Positions 42,905 to 52,322 of a DNA stretch of 64,000 nt are shown piece after piece. Where the stretch lies: assembly GCA_902168115.1 (NCBI GenBank), contig CABHPB010000014.1, positions 1 to 64,000 on the forward strand, written 5' to 3'. The translations under genes and the position numbers were made by a program. Positions within the stretch are counted from its first letter, which is position 1; each line of letters begins with the position of its first letter. This stretch comes from an uncultured Methylopila sp. GTDB lineage: Bacteria; Pseudomonadota; Alphaproteobacteria; Rhizobiales; Methylopilaceae. The notes under the pieces are model-generated. The model was not told the origin of the DNA, made no database searches, and saw nothing but the letters and a program-made list of their open reading frames with translations.

Positions 42905-43969
42905 TCAGTCGGGGAAACGGCGAAGCTCTCTGACGCCGTAGCGCTGGATGAGGGCGCGCTCTGAGTCTGCTTCAGCCTTTTTGTAGATCCGAAGTTTGTA
43001 GTTCTTCACCGTGCCCTTGGTGAGGGACAGGATCTTCGAGATCGTCGACGTGGACCCACCCGACAGTATGAGGTTGAAGACGTCCTGTTCGCGCGGCGTC
43101 AGGCGACCTAGCAGGCGCGTTCGCAACGCCTCGGCAGAGCGCTCCTCCGCGCTGTCCGCGTTGTGCCTGAGGGTGAGCATCCGTCCGCCGGGCGCCAGCG
43201 GAAAGTACTTGTCGAGACGCTCCACCGTTACGATGACGTCGTCGAGCGCCGTCGGGGCGTCGGATCTGAAGTCGAGCGCCGCCGCGCGGAGGTCGGAGCT
43301 TTCCGCAGCTGTCGCGCGCCAGGACGGCGTCGCGAAGATCTCGACGCCATGCCGATCCTGCACGAGCGTCGGCCGCGCGCTCAGCCCGTCCACTTCCGCG
43401 GTCGCGCCGGTGTAGCGCATTCGGTCGAACACCCGGCCGATATGCGCCCGCTGCAGGCCGTTGAGGATCGGGAACGCGGCTTTCGCGAGTTCAAGCTCGT
43501 CCTCTCCGAACTCCCCGATCTCGCGCTCGAGGAAGAGGCCGATCGACGACTGTCCGATCGTCGACAGGAACAGCCCGAGTTCATCGCTGACTTTCGCGGC
43601 CGGCTTGAAGGTGGCGTTGTAGATCTCAGGATCGATGGTCCCGGCGAAGTCCTTGAATTGCGCGAGGCTTCGGACGCCCGCCTCACGGTGCAGTCGCCAG
43701 TGCGCCGCAAACGGGTCGACGGTCGAACAGGCGGAGCGATAGAGCGCGAGGACAGGTTCCGGCACCCCATCGGTGTGCATCACCTCGGGCGGCGCGGCGT
43801 CGGAGAACCGGATGATCCAGCGCGCGGAGTGATCGATGAGGCTTCCGAACAGCTCGATCAGCGCCCCCTCGAACTCGGGAGAGCCCAGTGTGAGCGACGT
43901 CCGCCCGACGGCGGCGAACCAGTTCCGGCTCCCGAGCTCCACGCGTTTCGTTTGCAGCCGCCGGGTCAT
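42905..43969 (-). CDS. LuxR-type regulator
   Basis: A 354-residue protein with a C-terminal LuxR/GerE helix-turn-helix (RLTPREQDVFNLILSGGSTS, then SKILSLTKGTVKNYKLRIYK). The N-terminal ~280 residues have no autoinducer-domain signature and no PAS motif I can identify; they share length and layout with the neighbouring protein, so the two are tandem paralogues. Its ATG overlaps the stop of the upstream regulator (ATGA). It diverges from the permease/N-demethylase genes and is their probable regulator. Confidence 0.88.
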   Translation of the reverse strand: MTRRLQTKRVELGSRNWFAAVGRTSLTLGSPEFEGALIELFGSLIDHSARWIIRFSDAAPPEVMHTDGVPEPVLALYRSACSTVDPFAAHWRLHREAGVRSLAQFKDFAGTIDPEIYNATFKPAAKVSDELGLFLSTIGQSSIGLFLEREIGEFGEDELELAKAAFPILNGLQRAHIGRVFDRMRYTGATAEVDGLSARPTLVQDRHGVEIFATPSWRATAAESSDLRAAALDFRSDAPTALDDVIVTVERLDKYFPLAPGGRMLTLRHNADSAEERSAEALRTRLLGRLTPREQDVFNLILSGGSTSTISKILSLTKGTVKNYKLRIYKKAEADSERALIQRYGVRELRRFPD

Positions 43970-45018
43970 AGCTGCTTCGCGAAGGGCAGGAACTTCAGGA
44001 CGAGCTCGCCCTCCGACGTCACGCCGGACTTGCGGTAGATCCGCGTCTTGACGTTCCGGATGGAGGCGGACGCGACTCCGATCGCGTCGGAAATCTCCTG
44101 ATTGCCGAGGCCGCTGACCGCGAGGCGCAGGATGTCCCGCTCGCGGCGCGTGAAGGCCGACAGCAGGCGCGTGGCGACGTCGGCCTCAGGCGACGAGGAC
44201 GGGTCGGTCGCCTTTTCCAGCACGAGCATCGAGCCGTTCGGCGCGAGGGGGAAATAGGGTCCGAGACGCTCGGCCCGGATGATGACCTCGCCGAGATCGC
44301 GCTCGGCCCCGGCGCTTGCGGCGAGCGCGGCGGCCTGCGCCTTCAGCGCCGGGATCCGCCGCGCCGCCTCGTTCCATGAGTCGTTCGCATAGATCTGCTG
44401 GCCGGCGTGGTCGAGGATGATCGTCGGCCTGTTGAGCAGCCGCATGCCGCCGGAACGGCTTGGGGTCTTGAGGTCGTCGAACAGCCAGCCGAGGTGTGAC
44501 CGGCACCAAGGCTCGATGGCTGGATAGACCGTATCGAGCCGCTCGACCTCCCACTCCTGAAACAGCCCCGACTTGCGTTCGAGGAAGATCGCAAAGCAGT
44601 TGTGGGCCGTGACCGGCAGCAGGATGCCGAGCTCGTCCTCCATGCCCGCGGCGGCCAGAAAAAGGTCGCTGTACAGGCGGTATGCCGGATCTTTCGAGCG
44701 AAGCCGGTCGAGTGTGAAGACACCCGCCTGCCTCCTCTTCCGCCAGCCTGCGGAGAAAGGGTCCAGCTTCGCGCACTGCTCGGCATAGACGCGCCTGGTG
44801 TGGGCCGGGACGTTGCGGGTGAAGACGACGTCCGGGATCGCATCGCCCGCATATCGAATGATCCAGACGGCGTCTGTGGCGACCGTGGCTTCCAGAAGCC
44901 GAATGAGCTCTTCGTGGAAGAACGGCGTGCCGATCGACTGCGCGACCTTGCCCGCCTGAGCGGTCCAGGACGGTGACCGGAACAGGACCGAATCCGTTTG
45001 CGCGACGGCCTGCGTCAT
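43966..45018 (-). CDS. LuxR-type regulator
   Basis: A 350-residue paralogue of the following gene, starting at ATG 45018. HTH: SAFTRRERDILRLAVSGLGN then QEISDAIGVASASIRNVKTR. The N-terminal half (EELIRLLEATVATDAVWIIR, DPFSAGWRKRRQAGVF, FAIFLERKSG) looks like a ligand-sensing domain. The pair is co-translated and sits divergently from the permease at 45547, with a shared 528-bp upstream region. Confidence 0.88.
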   Translation of the reverse strand: MTQAVAQTDSVLFRSPSWTAQAGKVAQSIGTPFFHEELIRLLEATVATDAVWIIRYAGDAIPDVVFTRNVPAHTRRVYAEQCAKLDPFSAGWRKRRQAGVFTLDRLRSKDPAYRLYSDLFLAAAGMEDELGILLPVTAHNCFAIFLERKSGLFQEWEVERLDTVYPAIEPWCRSHLGWLFDDLKTPSRSGGMRLLNRPTIILDHAGQQIYANDSWNEAARRIPALKAQAAALAASAGAERDLGEVIIRAERLGPYFPLAPNGSMLVLEKATDPSSSPEADVATRLLSAFTRRERDILRLAVSGLGNQEISDAIGVASASIRNVKTRIYRKSGVTSEGELVLKFLPFAKQL

Positions 45019-45546
45019 CGGGTGAAACCCATGCGGGGATTGCGCGAATTCATCGGGCGAGCCGACTTCACGCACCGGCGCCCGATGAGGTCATAGATGC
45101 CACATATCACCATTGCGCTCACCCGACCCTTCGGCGATCTTTCCTCAAAATAAAAAAAGTTTCGGAAACGCCAAGAGGAGAATTGTCGACGCGGACCTTG
45201 TGGTCGCGAGCCGCCAAGCACGCAGTCATCGTCAAAGAACGCCCAAGTCATTCCGGATAGACATCTGGAAAGACAACGACGCCTGCTGACCCGGCCGACG
45301 CAACAGCAACGTTCAGCGCCACTGCTGCGCTCAACCGTCCGTGAAACACACGATCGCGATTTGGCGCCGCGTCTCTGACGACGTGGCGGAGCCTGGACCT
45401 GCGCCAACGCCGAAAGAGCGGGCCGGGTCACATGCGGGCTCCTGCGCCGGACGTGGCCAAGGCGGCGACCGCAAGGGCGTCGCGTCAGTCAACGCATGCA
45501 GCCGGAACCCGAAACATAACGGGCGTGCGCTGCAGGAGGAACACGA
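45019..45546. other. Divergent control region between LuxR pair and N-demethylase operon
   Basis: No gene is seen in these 528 bp. A symmetric GTTTC-G-GAAAC element at 45159-45169 next to an A-run is a candidate regulator site. A GGAAC lies near 45505 but its spacing partner is GTG rather than GTT, so I do not call it a promoter. The permease has AGGAGG directly upstream. Confidence 0.4.
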
Positions 45547-47172
45547 ATGACAATCGCCATCGCGGAGGCGGCGGCCGTCCCGGCCGAGACGCGCCAGCTT
45601 CAAAGAAGCATTTCCTGGACGGGCGCCTTCTGGGTCGCGAGCGGCGTGCCGCCGCTCGTCCTGTTCTCGATCGGGGGCATCGCCGGCACGACCGGCACGC
45701 CCGCCTTCGCGATCTGGACCGCATCGATGCTGATGGGGTTCCTGCAATCCTTCGTCTACGCCGAGATGGCGGGGCTCTTCCCCAACAAGTCCGGGGGATC
45801 GTCGGTCTATGGCGCGGCCGCCTGGGTCCGCTACGCGCGGCCGGTCTCACCGCTCCTGGTCTGGTGCAACTGGATCGCCTGGACGCCCGTGCTCTCGCTG
45901 GGCTGCACGATCGCCGCGGCTTACATCCTGAACGCCCTCGCGCCTGACGCCAGTTCGGCGATCCGCACCTGGACGCTCGCCTCCGGCCAGCTGGGCCCGG
46001 TCTCGTTCTCGCTCAACGCCTCGTTCTTCATCGGCGTCGCGCTGATGCTGACGGCGTTTGCGGTTCAGTGCCGCGGCATCAGCGGCACGGCGGCTGTCCA
46101 GCGCATCATCGGGCTCGCGGTCATCATCCCGCTGCTCGTCATCGGCGTCGCGCCGCTCCTGCAGAACGGCGTGAACTGGGAGAATTTCTCGCCCTTCGTG
46201 CCGCTGGCCGAGGCCTACAAGCCCGAAGCCGGCGCCTGGAATCTCTCCGGCTGGACGCTGGTGCTCGGCGGCATGTTCATCGCCGCTTGGTCGACCTACG
46301 CGTTCGAGACCTCGATCTGCTACACGAGCGAGTTCAAGGATCCGAAGACCGACACCTTCAAGGCGATCTTCTATTCGGGCCTGCTCTGCCTGACGATCTT
46401 CATCCTCGTCCCCTTCACATTCCAGAGCGAACTCGGCCTGTCGGGCATGCTCGACGCGTCGATCGTCGACGGCTCCGGCGTCGCGGCGGCGCTCGCCAGA
46501 ATGGTCGGCGGCGGCCCGATCGTCGCGAGCGCGCTCGTGATGCTGATGATCTTCGCGCTGCTGCTTTGCCTGATGACCGCGATGGCCGGCGCCTCGCGCA
46601 CGCTCTACCAGGGCTCGCTCGACGGCTGGCTGCCGAAGTATCTCGGCCGCGCCAACCGCCACGGCGCGCCGATCGCGGCGATGTGGACGGGACTGATCGT
46701 CAACCTGTTCCTGCTGGCGATCGCCTGCGCCGACTCCACCTCGTTCTTCTTCATCCTGGCGGTGTCGAACTGCGGCTACATCATCTTCAACTTTCTGAAC
46801 CTCAACGCCGGCTGGATCCACCGGATCGACAACGCCCATATCGAGCGCCCCTACAAGGCGCCGACGATCATCATCGCGATCGGGGCGCTGTTCGGCTTCA
46901 TGAACGCGATGTTCCTCGGCGCGGGCGCGAAGATCTGGAACCCGTGGGCGCTGTGGGCCGGCCTGATCGCGGCGGGCTTCATCGTCCCGGTCTTCGTCTG
47001 GCGCCACTACATCCAGGACCGCGGCCAGTTCCCAAAGGCCATGCTTGAGGACCTCAAGGTCCAGCGCACCGACACGCTGCTGTCGAGCGGCCGGGCCGGG
47101 ATCCTGCCGTATCTCACGCTCGCGGCCGGCGTCGCGACCGTCCTCATCGCCAACTACGTCTTCCAGCTCTGA
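45547..47172 (+). CDS. APC-family amino acid/amine permease
   Basis: A 541-residue inner-membrane transporter with about 12-14 hydrophobic helices. The N-terminal motif region (ISWTGAFWVASGVPPLVLFS, GGIAGTTGTPAFAIWTASM) and the later AWSTYAFETSICYTSEFKDP are typical of amino acid/polyamine permeases. AGGAGG precedes the ATG. It is the first gene of the locus encoding the oxidative N-demethylase, so an N-methylated amino acid or amine is the likely cargo. Confidence 0.88.
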   Translation: MTIAIAEAAAVPAETRQLQRSISWTGAFWVASGVPPLVLFSIGGIAGTTGTPAFAIWTASMLMGFLQSFVYAEMAGLFPNKSGGSSVYGAAAWVRYARPVSPLLVWCNWIAWTPVLSLGCTIAAAYILNALAPDASSAIRTWTLASGQLGPVSFSLNASFFIGVALMLTAFAVQCRGISGTAAVQRIIGLAVIIPLLVIGVAPLLQNGVNWENFSPFVPLAEAYKPEAGAWNLSGWTLVLGGMFIAAWSTYAFETSICYTSEFKDPKTDTFKAIFYSGLLCLTIFILVPFTFQSELGLSGMLDASIVDGSGVAAALARMVGGGPIVASALVMLMIFALLLCLMTAMAGASRTLYQGSLDGWLPKYLGRANRHGAPIAAMWTGLIVNLFLLAIACADSTSFFFILAVSNCGYIIFNFLNLNAGWIHRIDNAHIERPYKAPTIIIAIGALFGFMNAMFLGAGAKIWNPWALWAGLIAAGFIVPVFVWRHYIQDRGQFPKAMLEDLKVQRTDTLLSSGRAGILPYLTLAAGVATVLIANYVFQL

Positions 47173-47235
47173 CGCAATGGCGCCCCGCCGCGCCTTGCGC
47201 GCGGCCGGGCGTCGCCAGTCGACCCGGAGTAGCCA

Positions 47236-47829
47236 GTGATCACCACATCCACATTCGACAGCCGCCCGGCCTACGGCGGCCTCAGCCTGGACGAGCGGGC
47301 GAAAAGCCACCTCGTCGTCGCCGAAGGCGACGGCGCCTCGGCCGTGCTCGACGCCTTCGAGGACGCGCCGCCGAGCCTCGCCCGGACGACGCTGCTTTAC
47401 GCGGGACCGGACGGAATGGCGGTTCGGCTCGCCATTCTTGGCGCCGCGGAGTTCCGGCGGACCAGCGGCCGTCTGGACCTGATGAACCGGCTCGACGAGG
47501 TGTTCGCGACCTCGAAGATGGGCGCCCGCCTCTACGTCGCCGGGACCGAGAGCTTCATCGGCGAAGTGATCGCCAAGGCCGCGACCTATGGCGTGGTCCC
47601 ACAATCCGTGATCGCCGAGCAGCGCGGCTCGCTCGCCCGGCGCGTCCAGTGCGTGCACTGCAAGCATGTCGACGAGGAGGTGACGGCGACCCCCTACGCA
47701 TGCGGCGGTTGCGGCCAGAGCCTGTTCGTCCGTGACCACTTCTCACGACGGCACGCAGCTTTCCAGGGCGTGCGGGTCGACGCCGAGGTTCCGGGCGAGA
47801 TCCCGGCCGCCGAGGAGCTGGTCCAGTGA
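47236..47829 (+). CDS. DmmA-like small subunit of heme-dependent oxidative N-demethylase
   Basis: A 197-residue protein resembling DmmA, a subunit of dimethylamine monooxygenase/heme oxidative N-demethylase. The first 130 residues form an alpha/beta domain (LVVAEGDGASAVLDAFEDAP; YVAGTESFIGEVIAKAATYG), and the C-terminus has a zinc-ribbon pattern CVHC...CGGC followed by RDHFSRRHAAFQGVRVDAE. It starts at GTG 47236, 63 bases after the permease, and its end overlaps the reductase start by four bases. It probably relays electrons or holds the reductase and heme subunits together. Confidence 0.82.
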   Translation: MITTSTFDSRPAYGGLSLDERAKSHLVVAEGDGASAVLDAFEDAPPSLARTTLLYAGPDGMAVRLAILGAAEFRRTSGRLDLMNRLDEVFATSKMGARLYVAGTESFIGEVIAKAATYGVVPQSVIAEQRGSLARRVQCVHCKHVDEEVTATPYACGGCGQSLFVRDHFSRRHAAFQGVRVDAEVPGEIPAAEELVQ

Positions 47830-48788
47830 GCGGCGGCGTCGAAATTCCCGTCGTCGTCTCGGACATCGAGCAGGCCACGCCGACGGTGCGGCGCTTTCGC
47901 CTGACGGCGGCGAGCGGCCAGCCCCTCCCGCATTTCGCCGCCGGCTCGCATGTCGTGGTGATGATGGAGAGCGGCGAGCGGATCATCCGCAACGCCTACT
48001 CGCTCGTCGATCGCGCCGAGGACGGCTCGAGCTACAGCATAGGCGTGCTGAAGACGCGGGACTCCCGCGGCGGCTCGAGATTCATGCACGAGCGCGTCGA
48101 GGTCGGCAGCCGCCTGAAGATCTCCATGCCAGTGAACCTGTTCCCGGTGTTCGCACCGGGCCGGCGGCACCTGCTCGTCGCGGGCGGCATCGGCGTCACG
48201 CCGATTTACGCCATGGCGGACGAACTCAAGCGCCAGGGCGCCGACTACGAGATCCACTATGCGGTCCGCGACGAGGCGCATGGCGCGTTCGTCGGCGAAC
48301 TGCGCGAGCGCCACGGCGACCGGCTGACGCTCTACCGCAGCGACCTCAGCGAGGTCTTGGCGGTGAGAGAGATTCTGCCGGGTCAGCCCTTCGGGACGCA
48401 TCTTTATGTCTGCGGCCCGCAAGGCATGATCGACGCGGTGCTGGAAGGCGGGCGCGAGGCCGGATGGCCGAAAGAGCACCTGCATTCCGAGCACTTCCAG
48501 GCGCCGCCCTCGGGCGATCCGTTCTCGGCGCGGCTTGCGAAGGCCGGCATCACCTGCGAGGTGCGGTCCGACCAGAGCCTGCTCGAGGCGCTCGAGGAGG
48601 CGGGCGTCGACGCCCCGTTCCTGTGTCGCGGCGGAGCCTGCGGGCAGTGCGAAGTCGCGGTCGTGGATGCGGACGGCGAGCTCGTCCACAACGACCACTA
48701 CCTCTCCGAGGACGAACGCTCCTCGGGCAGGAAGATCATGCTCTGCGTCTCGCGCCTGAAGGGCCGCGAGCTGGTGCTGGACCTGTGA
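47826..48788 (+). CDS. Ferredoxin-reductase subunit of the N-demethylase (DmmB-like)
   Basis: A 320-residue reductase of the phthalate dioxygenase reductase type. It has a flavin domain (RIIRNAYSLVDR), a nicotinamide domain (LLVAGGIGVTPIYAMADEL) and a C-terminal plant-type [2Fe-2S] domain with C267, C272, C275 and C307. It passes electrons from NAD(P)H to the heme subunit. The GTG start overlaps the DmmA-like stop (GTGA). There is a 184-bp gap with a GC-rich hairpin before the heme subunit gene. Confidence 0.92.
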   Translation: MSGGVEIPVVVSDIEQATPTVRRFRLTAASGQPLPHFAAGSHVVVMMESGERIIRNAYSLVDRAEDGSSYSIGVLKTRDSRGGSRFMHERVEVGSRLKISMPVNLFPVFAPGRRHLLVAGGIGVTPIYAMADELKRQGADYEIHYAVRDEAHGAFVGELRERHGDRLTLYRSDLSEVLAVREILPGQPFGTHLYVCGPQGMIDAVLEGGREAGWPKEHLHSEHFQAPPSGDPFSARLAKAGITCEVRSDQSLLEALEEAGVDAPFLCRGGACGQCEVAVVDADGELVHNDHYLSEDERSSGRKIMLCVSRLKGRELVLDL

Positions 48789-48972
48789 CGCCGACCCGCG
48801 CAGGCCCTCTCGTGCGCTTCGGGACGCCCGCCCCGCGGGTTCCCCGGCGTGACGGCGTTCCGGGGCTTAGCATCCTCCCGCGCCCCTCATGGCCGAAGGA
48901 GGCCCGAGCGGGCCGTCCCGAGGCGCACCGATCCTCTCTTTCACCTGTTCTCGACTGCAGCGGATTCGACCG

Positions 48973-50013
48973 ATGACCCTCCACTTCAAGAAAGAGACGT
49001 TCCGCGACGACTACACCTTTTCGAACTCGCCGGAGGCGATCCGTCGCTTTCCGTTCCCGTTCGAGAAGGACGAGTACATGTACTCGGTCAATATCGAGCA
49101 GCACATGCCCGGGCCGCAGAAGTCGGCCTTCGAGTTCCCGATCGACATCGACGAACACTACGTCGCCGAGATGGAGGATCGGGCCAAGGTGCTGGCGCAG
49201 GATCCCGGCCGCTGCCAGTCGCTGCCTCACATGATCACGGCGGAATGGGATCTGCTGGAGCTCCTGATGGAGTCCATGTCGAAGCACTATCCCGAGCACT
49301 TCCAACTGACACGCGACGGCGACGACTGGCGTTGGGTGAACAAGCCGCTCGGCGTCGACCAGCGCTTCGTCTTCGGCGACGTCTCGACGCTGCCCTATCC
49401 GCCGATGGAGTACATCACCCGGCAGTGCCAGGGCGACTTCGCGCTGCTCGACCAGCGTCTCGACAATCTCTGGATGGACGCCGGCGTCATCACCGCGCAG
49501 GCCGACTGGTCGCTCGACTTCGACATCGGCATGAACTTCATGGAGTGGCACGCGCCGGTGCCGCTCGCCAAGGACATGGGCATCTTCGAGCGGGCGCTGA
49601 AGTTCCTGATGAACCTGCAGCAGGGCCGTCCCGTCCGGCGCCTCAACTGGACCATGACGATCAATCCGCGGCTCGATACGAGCCCCGAGAACTACGACAA
49701 GTGGGGCGTCGAACGGACCACGGTGACGCCCGAGAACGTCGGGAACAAGGTGCATCTGCGGGTCGAGTTGCAGGCCATGTGGCGGCTTCCGCGCTCGAAC
49801 GCGATCGTGTTCTCGATCCGGGCCTACATGATCAAGATGGAGGAGCTGGTGACGGTCCCGAAATGGGGTCGGCGGTTCCACCGCGTGCTGCGCGACGTGA
49901 AGCCCGAGCTCGCCGAGTACAAGGGCCTGACGCGCTACCGTCAGATGACGGTCGACTGGCTGTCGAAACACGACGACGGCGCGCCGACCTCGCCCGGCTT
50001 CGCCCCCGACTGA
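48973..50013 (+). CDS. Heme-dependent oxidative N-demethylase alpha subunit (DUF3445)
   Basis: A 346-residue DUF3445/HODM-alpha protein, the heme-binding PAS-like catalytic subunit that oxidatively removes N-methyl groups and releases formaldehyde. Family stretches seen: RRFPFPFEKDEYMYSVNIEQ, CQSLPHMITAEWDLLELLME, LDFDIGMNFMEWHAPVPLAK, RVELQAMWRLPRSNAIVFSI and a C-terminal RYRQMTVDWLSKH. The length is normal. With the reductase, DmmA-like and GcvT-like subunits next to it, the complete four-part enzyme is encoded here. Confidence 0.92.
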   Translation: MTLHFKKETFRDDYTFSNSPEAIRRFPFPFEKDEYMYSVNIEQHMPGPQKSAFEFPIDIDEHYVAEMEDRAKVLAQDPGRCQSLPHMITAEWDLLELLMESMSKHYPEHFQLTRDGDDWRWVNKPLGVDQRFVFGDVSTLPYPPMEYITRQCQGDFALLDQRLDNLWMDAGVITAQADWSLDFDIGMNFMEWHAPVPLAKDMGIFERALKFLMNLQQGRPVRRLNWTMTINPRLDTSPENYDKWGVERTTVTPENVGNKVHLRVELQAMWRLPRSNAIVFSIRAYMIKMEELVTVPKWGRRFHRVLRDVKPELAEYKGLTRYRQMTVDWLSKHDDGAPTSPGFAPD

Positions 50014-50123
50014 TCCCGACCTGCACGAGCCGTCCGGCCGGAGCCCTCTCTCCTCCGACGCGCCTGCCGGCCGCCGGGCAGGCTCGTGCAGTCCCATCGC
50101 AATCCCGTACACGGAGACATCAC

Positions 50124-51251
50124 ATGGACGCCCAAGCCTTCACGCGCACGAACGCGCTTCAGTCCGTCCACCGCGAACTCGGCTCGAAGCTCGACAGCGG
50201 CTGGAACGGCATGGCCATCCCGCAGAGCTACGCGACCGACCCGTATGAGGAGGTGGCGATCGTCCGGTCCAGGGCCGGCCTGTTCGACGTTTCGGGGCTG
50301 CGCATCATCAACGTTTGGGGCCCGGACGCGTCCGCGGTGCTGAACCGGATGCTGACCTCGGACATCGACAAGCTGCAGGCGGGCAAGTCGGCGATCTCAA
50401 ACATCGTGGACGAGAACGGCAACCTGATCGACGACGTCCTGGTCTATCGCGACGGCGCGACCGAGTTCCGGCTGAGCCATGGCGGAGGCAACCTCGACAG
50501 GGTCATCGGCGGCTTCTTCGACGGCTCGCGGTCGAAATGGGAGAAGGACGACGACGTCCACATCCTGTCGCTGCAGGGCCCGCTCGCGCTCGACATCCTG
50601 AAGCCCCACGCCGGGAAGGACCTCTCGACGCTGAAGTATTTCGAGCACGCGCCCAACACGCTGTTCGGCAAGTCGGTCTCGATCGGTCGCGGCGGTTATT
50701 CGGCCGAGCGCGGCTACGAGGTGTTCTGCACCGCCGCCGACGCGCCGGTCCTGTGGGCGCAGATCATGAAGGCGGGCGAACCCTTCGGGATCTGCGCCGC
50801 CTCGTGGGACTGCCTCGACATCGTCCGCGTCGAGGGCGCGCTGCTGTTCTTCCCCTTCGACATGCCGAACGGCGACGAGACGCCCTGGGAGGTCGGTGCC
50901 GACTGGACGGTCGATCTGTCGAAGCCCGACTTCCACGGCAAGGCCGCGCTCGAGCGCCGCAGGACCGAGGTGCGCTACGCCAATGTCGGCCTCGAGATCG
51001 ACGCCCACGAGGCGATCGAGCCCGGCGCGAAGCTGCTGAAGGACGGCAAGGAGGTCGGCGTCGTCAATTCGACGACCTACAGCCGGCATCTGATGCGCTC
51101 AATCGCGCTCGCGCAGGTCACGCCCGACCTCACCGCGGTCGGAACCTCGTTCGAGGCGAAGTCCGAGAAGGGGACCTTCGCGGCTCACGTCGTGCGCACG
51201 CCGTTCTACGACCCGCATCGCCTGCGCACCCACCCGCTCGACGAGCGCTGA
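50124..51251 (+). CDS. GcvT-like folate-binding subunit of the N-demethylase
   Basis: A 375-residue aminomethyltransferase/GcvT-fold protein. Markers are SRAGLFDVSGLRIINVWGPD, LSLQGPLALDIL, GGYSAERGYEVFCTAADAPV and the C-terminal domain SKPDFHGKAALERRRTEVRY. In the demethylase this subunit is thought to capture formaldehyde on tetrahydrofolate and protect the cell. GGAG lies eight bases before ATG 50124. It ends 63 bases before the Xre gene. Confidence 0.9.
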   Translation: MDAQAFTRTNALQSVHRELGSKLDSGWNGMAIPQSYATDPYEEVAIVRSRAGLFDVSGLRIINVWGPDASAVLNRMLTSDIDKLQAGKSAISNIVDENGNLIDDVLVYRDGATEFRLSHGGGNLDRVIGGFFDGSRSKWEKDDDVHILSLQGPLALDILKPHAGKDLSTLKYFEHAPNTLFGKSVSIGRGGYSAERGYEVFCTAADAPVLWAQIMKAGEPFGICAASWDCLDIVRVEGALLFFPFDMPNGDETPWEVGADWTVDLSKPDFHGKAALERRRTEVRYANVGLEIDAHEAIEPGAKLLKDGKEVGVVNSTTYSRHLMRSIALAQVTPDLTAVGTSFEAKSEKGTFAAHVVRTPFYDPHRLRTHPLDER

Positions 51252-51314
51252 ACCATTGAACGCAGACCATCCCGGCGCCGCCTGGCGTTCGGGATGGTTC
51301 CGATGGGAGCAAAG

Positions 51315-51599
51315 ATGTTTCGTAGATCTCCGCCTCTGACGCTCGAGGAGTCGATCGGACTGCAGATCCGCAGGCGCCGTCGGCGGCTCGGCCTCAACCA
51401 GTGCGAGCTCGCCCGCAAGTCGAGCATCTCGACCAGCGCGATGTCGAAGATCGAGAACGGCCGGATGTCGGCCACGATCGGCAGCCTGAAAAGCGTCGCC
51501 GAGGCGCTCGATGTGCCGATCAACCTGCTCTTCATGCCGCTCTCCGCCGACCCGGTCGCCGCCGGAAGCTCCGGACAATCCAGCACCCGGTTCGGCTAG
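51315..51599 (+). CDS. Xre-type helix-turn-helix regulator
   Basis: A 94-residue DNA-binding protein: ESIGLQIRRRRRRLGLNQCE then LARKSSISTSAMSKIENGRM, a classic HTH_3. Members of this type usually have a C-terminal cupin sensor; here the chain stops after the HTH and a separate cupin gene follows 78 bases later, so the two may work as a split sensor-regulator. Preceded by GGGAG. Confidence 0.88.
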   Translation: MFRRSPPLTLEESIGLQIRRRRRRLGLNQCELARKSSISTSAMSKIENGRMSATIGSLKSVAEALDVPINLLFMPLSADPVAAGSSGQSSTRFG

Positions 51600-51677
51600 C
51601 GACAGTCGGGTCCGCGCGACAGCGCGCCGCCATTTCAACGAGCGCCGCGACGGGCGCCATCAAAAGGGAGCATCGCC

Positions 51678-52064
51678 ATGGCCGGACGGCCCGAAACCCA
51701 GCTGCTCGTGTCGCTCGATCCGAGCGGAAGCAGGAGCGGCAAGGAAGTGAAAGGTCCCGCCACACTCGGCGAGATCGTCGAGGGCTCGTGCGAGCAGATC
51801 CTCGACGTGTTCATGACCAGCGAGGCCGGCAACTTTCTCGCAGGCGTGTGGACCTGCACGCCCGGGACCATGAAGCTCACCGACTATCCGTTCAACGAGA
51901 TGGCCGTGCTCATCGAGGGACGGATCATCGTGACCGACGAGGACAGCGGCCAGACCAGGGAGTTCGGCCCCGGCGACGGCCTTGCGATCCGCAAAGGGTT
52001 CCGCGGGACCTGGACGATGCCCGAGAAGGTCCTCAAGCGCTTCGCCGCCGAGATCCCGAAGTGA
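51678..52064 (+). CDS. Cupin-domain protein
   Basis: A 128-residue single-domain cupin (cupin_3/DUF861 type): GVWTCTPGTMKLTDYPFNEM, AVLIEGRIIVTDEDSGQTRE and FGPGDGLAIRKGFRGTWTMP. The usual metal-binding His are not in their standard places, so binding rather than catalysis is possible. Relatives include ureidoglycine aminohydrolase-like and EutQ-like proteins. Adjacent to the Xre gene and within the nitrogen-oxidation locus. Confidence 0.85.
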   Translation: MAGRPETQLLVSLDPSGSRSGKEVKGPATLGEIVEGSCEQILDVFMTSEAGNFLAGVWTCTPGTMKLTDYPFNEMAVLIEGRIIVTDEDSGQTREFGPGDGLAIRKGFRGTWTMPEKVLKRFAAEIPK

Positions 52065-52104
52065 TCCGGGCCTTTGCGGGCCTCAGCGACGAACGACGGC
52101 CGGC

Positions 52105-52190
52105 ATGGCCCTTCCTTGATCACGGTCGAGCGGGGCGGCCCGCCGCTGGTGGGCAGCATCCCTCATGGGGGCATCGACATGCGGCCCCCA
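52105..52190 (+). pseudogene. 5' vestige of an N-formylglutamate amidohydrolase-like gene
   Basis: ATG 52105 gives MALP, then, after a one-base shift, LITVERGGPPLVGSIPHGGI, the hallmark N-terminus of HutG-like amidohydrolases (V-x-R-G-x-P-L-V-x-S-I-P-H-x-G). Beyond ~52190 the similarity ends and no long frame follows. Only about 25 codons remain, so this is a scar of a deleted gene. Short homology limits confidence. Confidence 0.4.
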
Positions 52191-52322
52191 CGACAAGGGT
52201 CTGACCACCCATCGGCCGGCCCGCAAGGAGCCGGTCGCCGGTCCGGTCGATGAGCGCCTTCGCCAGCGCGATGGTGCCGGCCGGGCGCGGCGGCTCCATC
52301 TCGAGAACAGCTGGTCAGCGCC

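Noticed and set aside
45500-45530. GGAAC near 45505 as an EcfG promoter of the permease
   Set aside because: At the correct spacing the -10 reads GTG, and only one of several alignments works; evidence too weak.
45847-47739. 630-codon minus-strand frame
   Set aside because: Antisense of the permease and DmmA-like genes; composition typical of a shadow frame.
48849-50100. Plus-strand extension of the GcvT-like frame to 800 codons
   Set aside because: The upstream part is an out-of-frame reading of the DUF3445 gene; the real gene starts at ATG 50124 with its own ribosome site.
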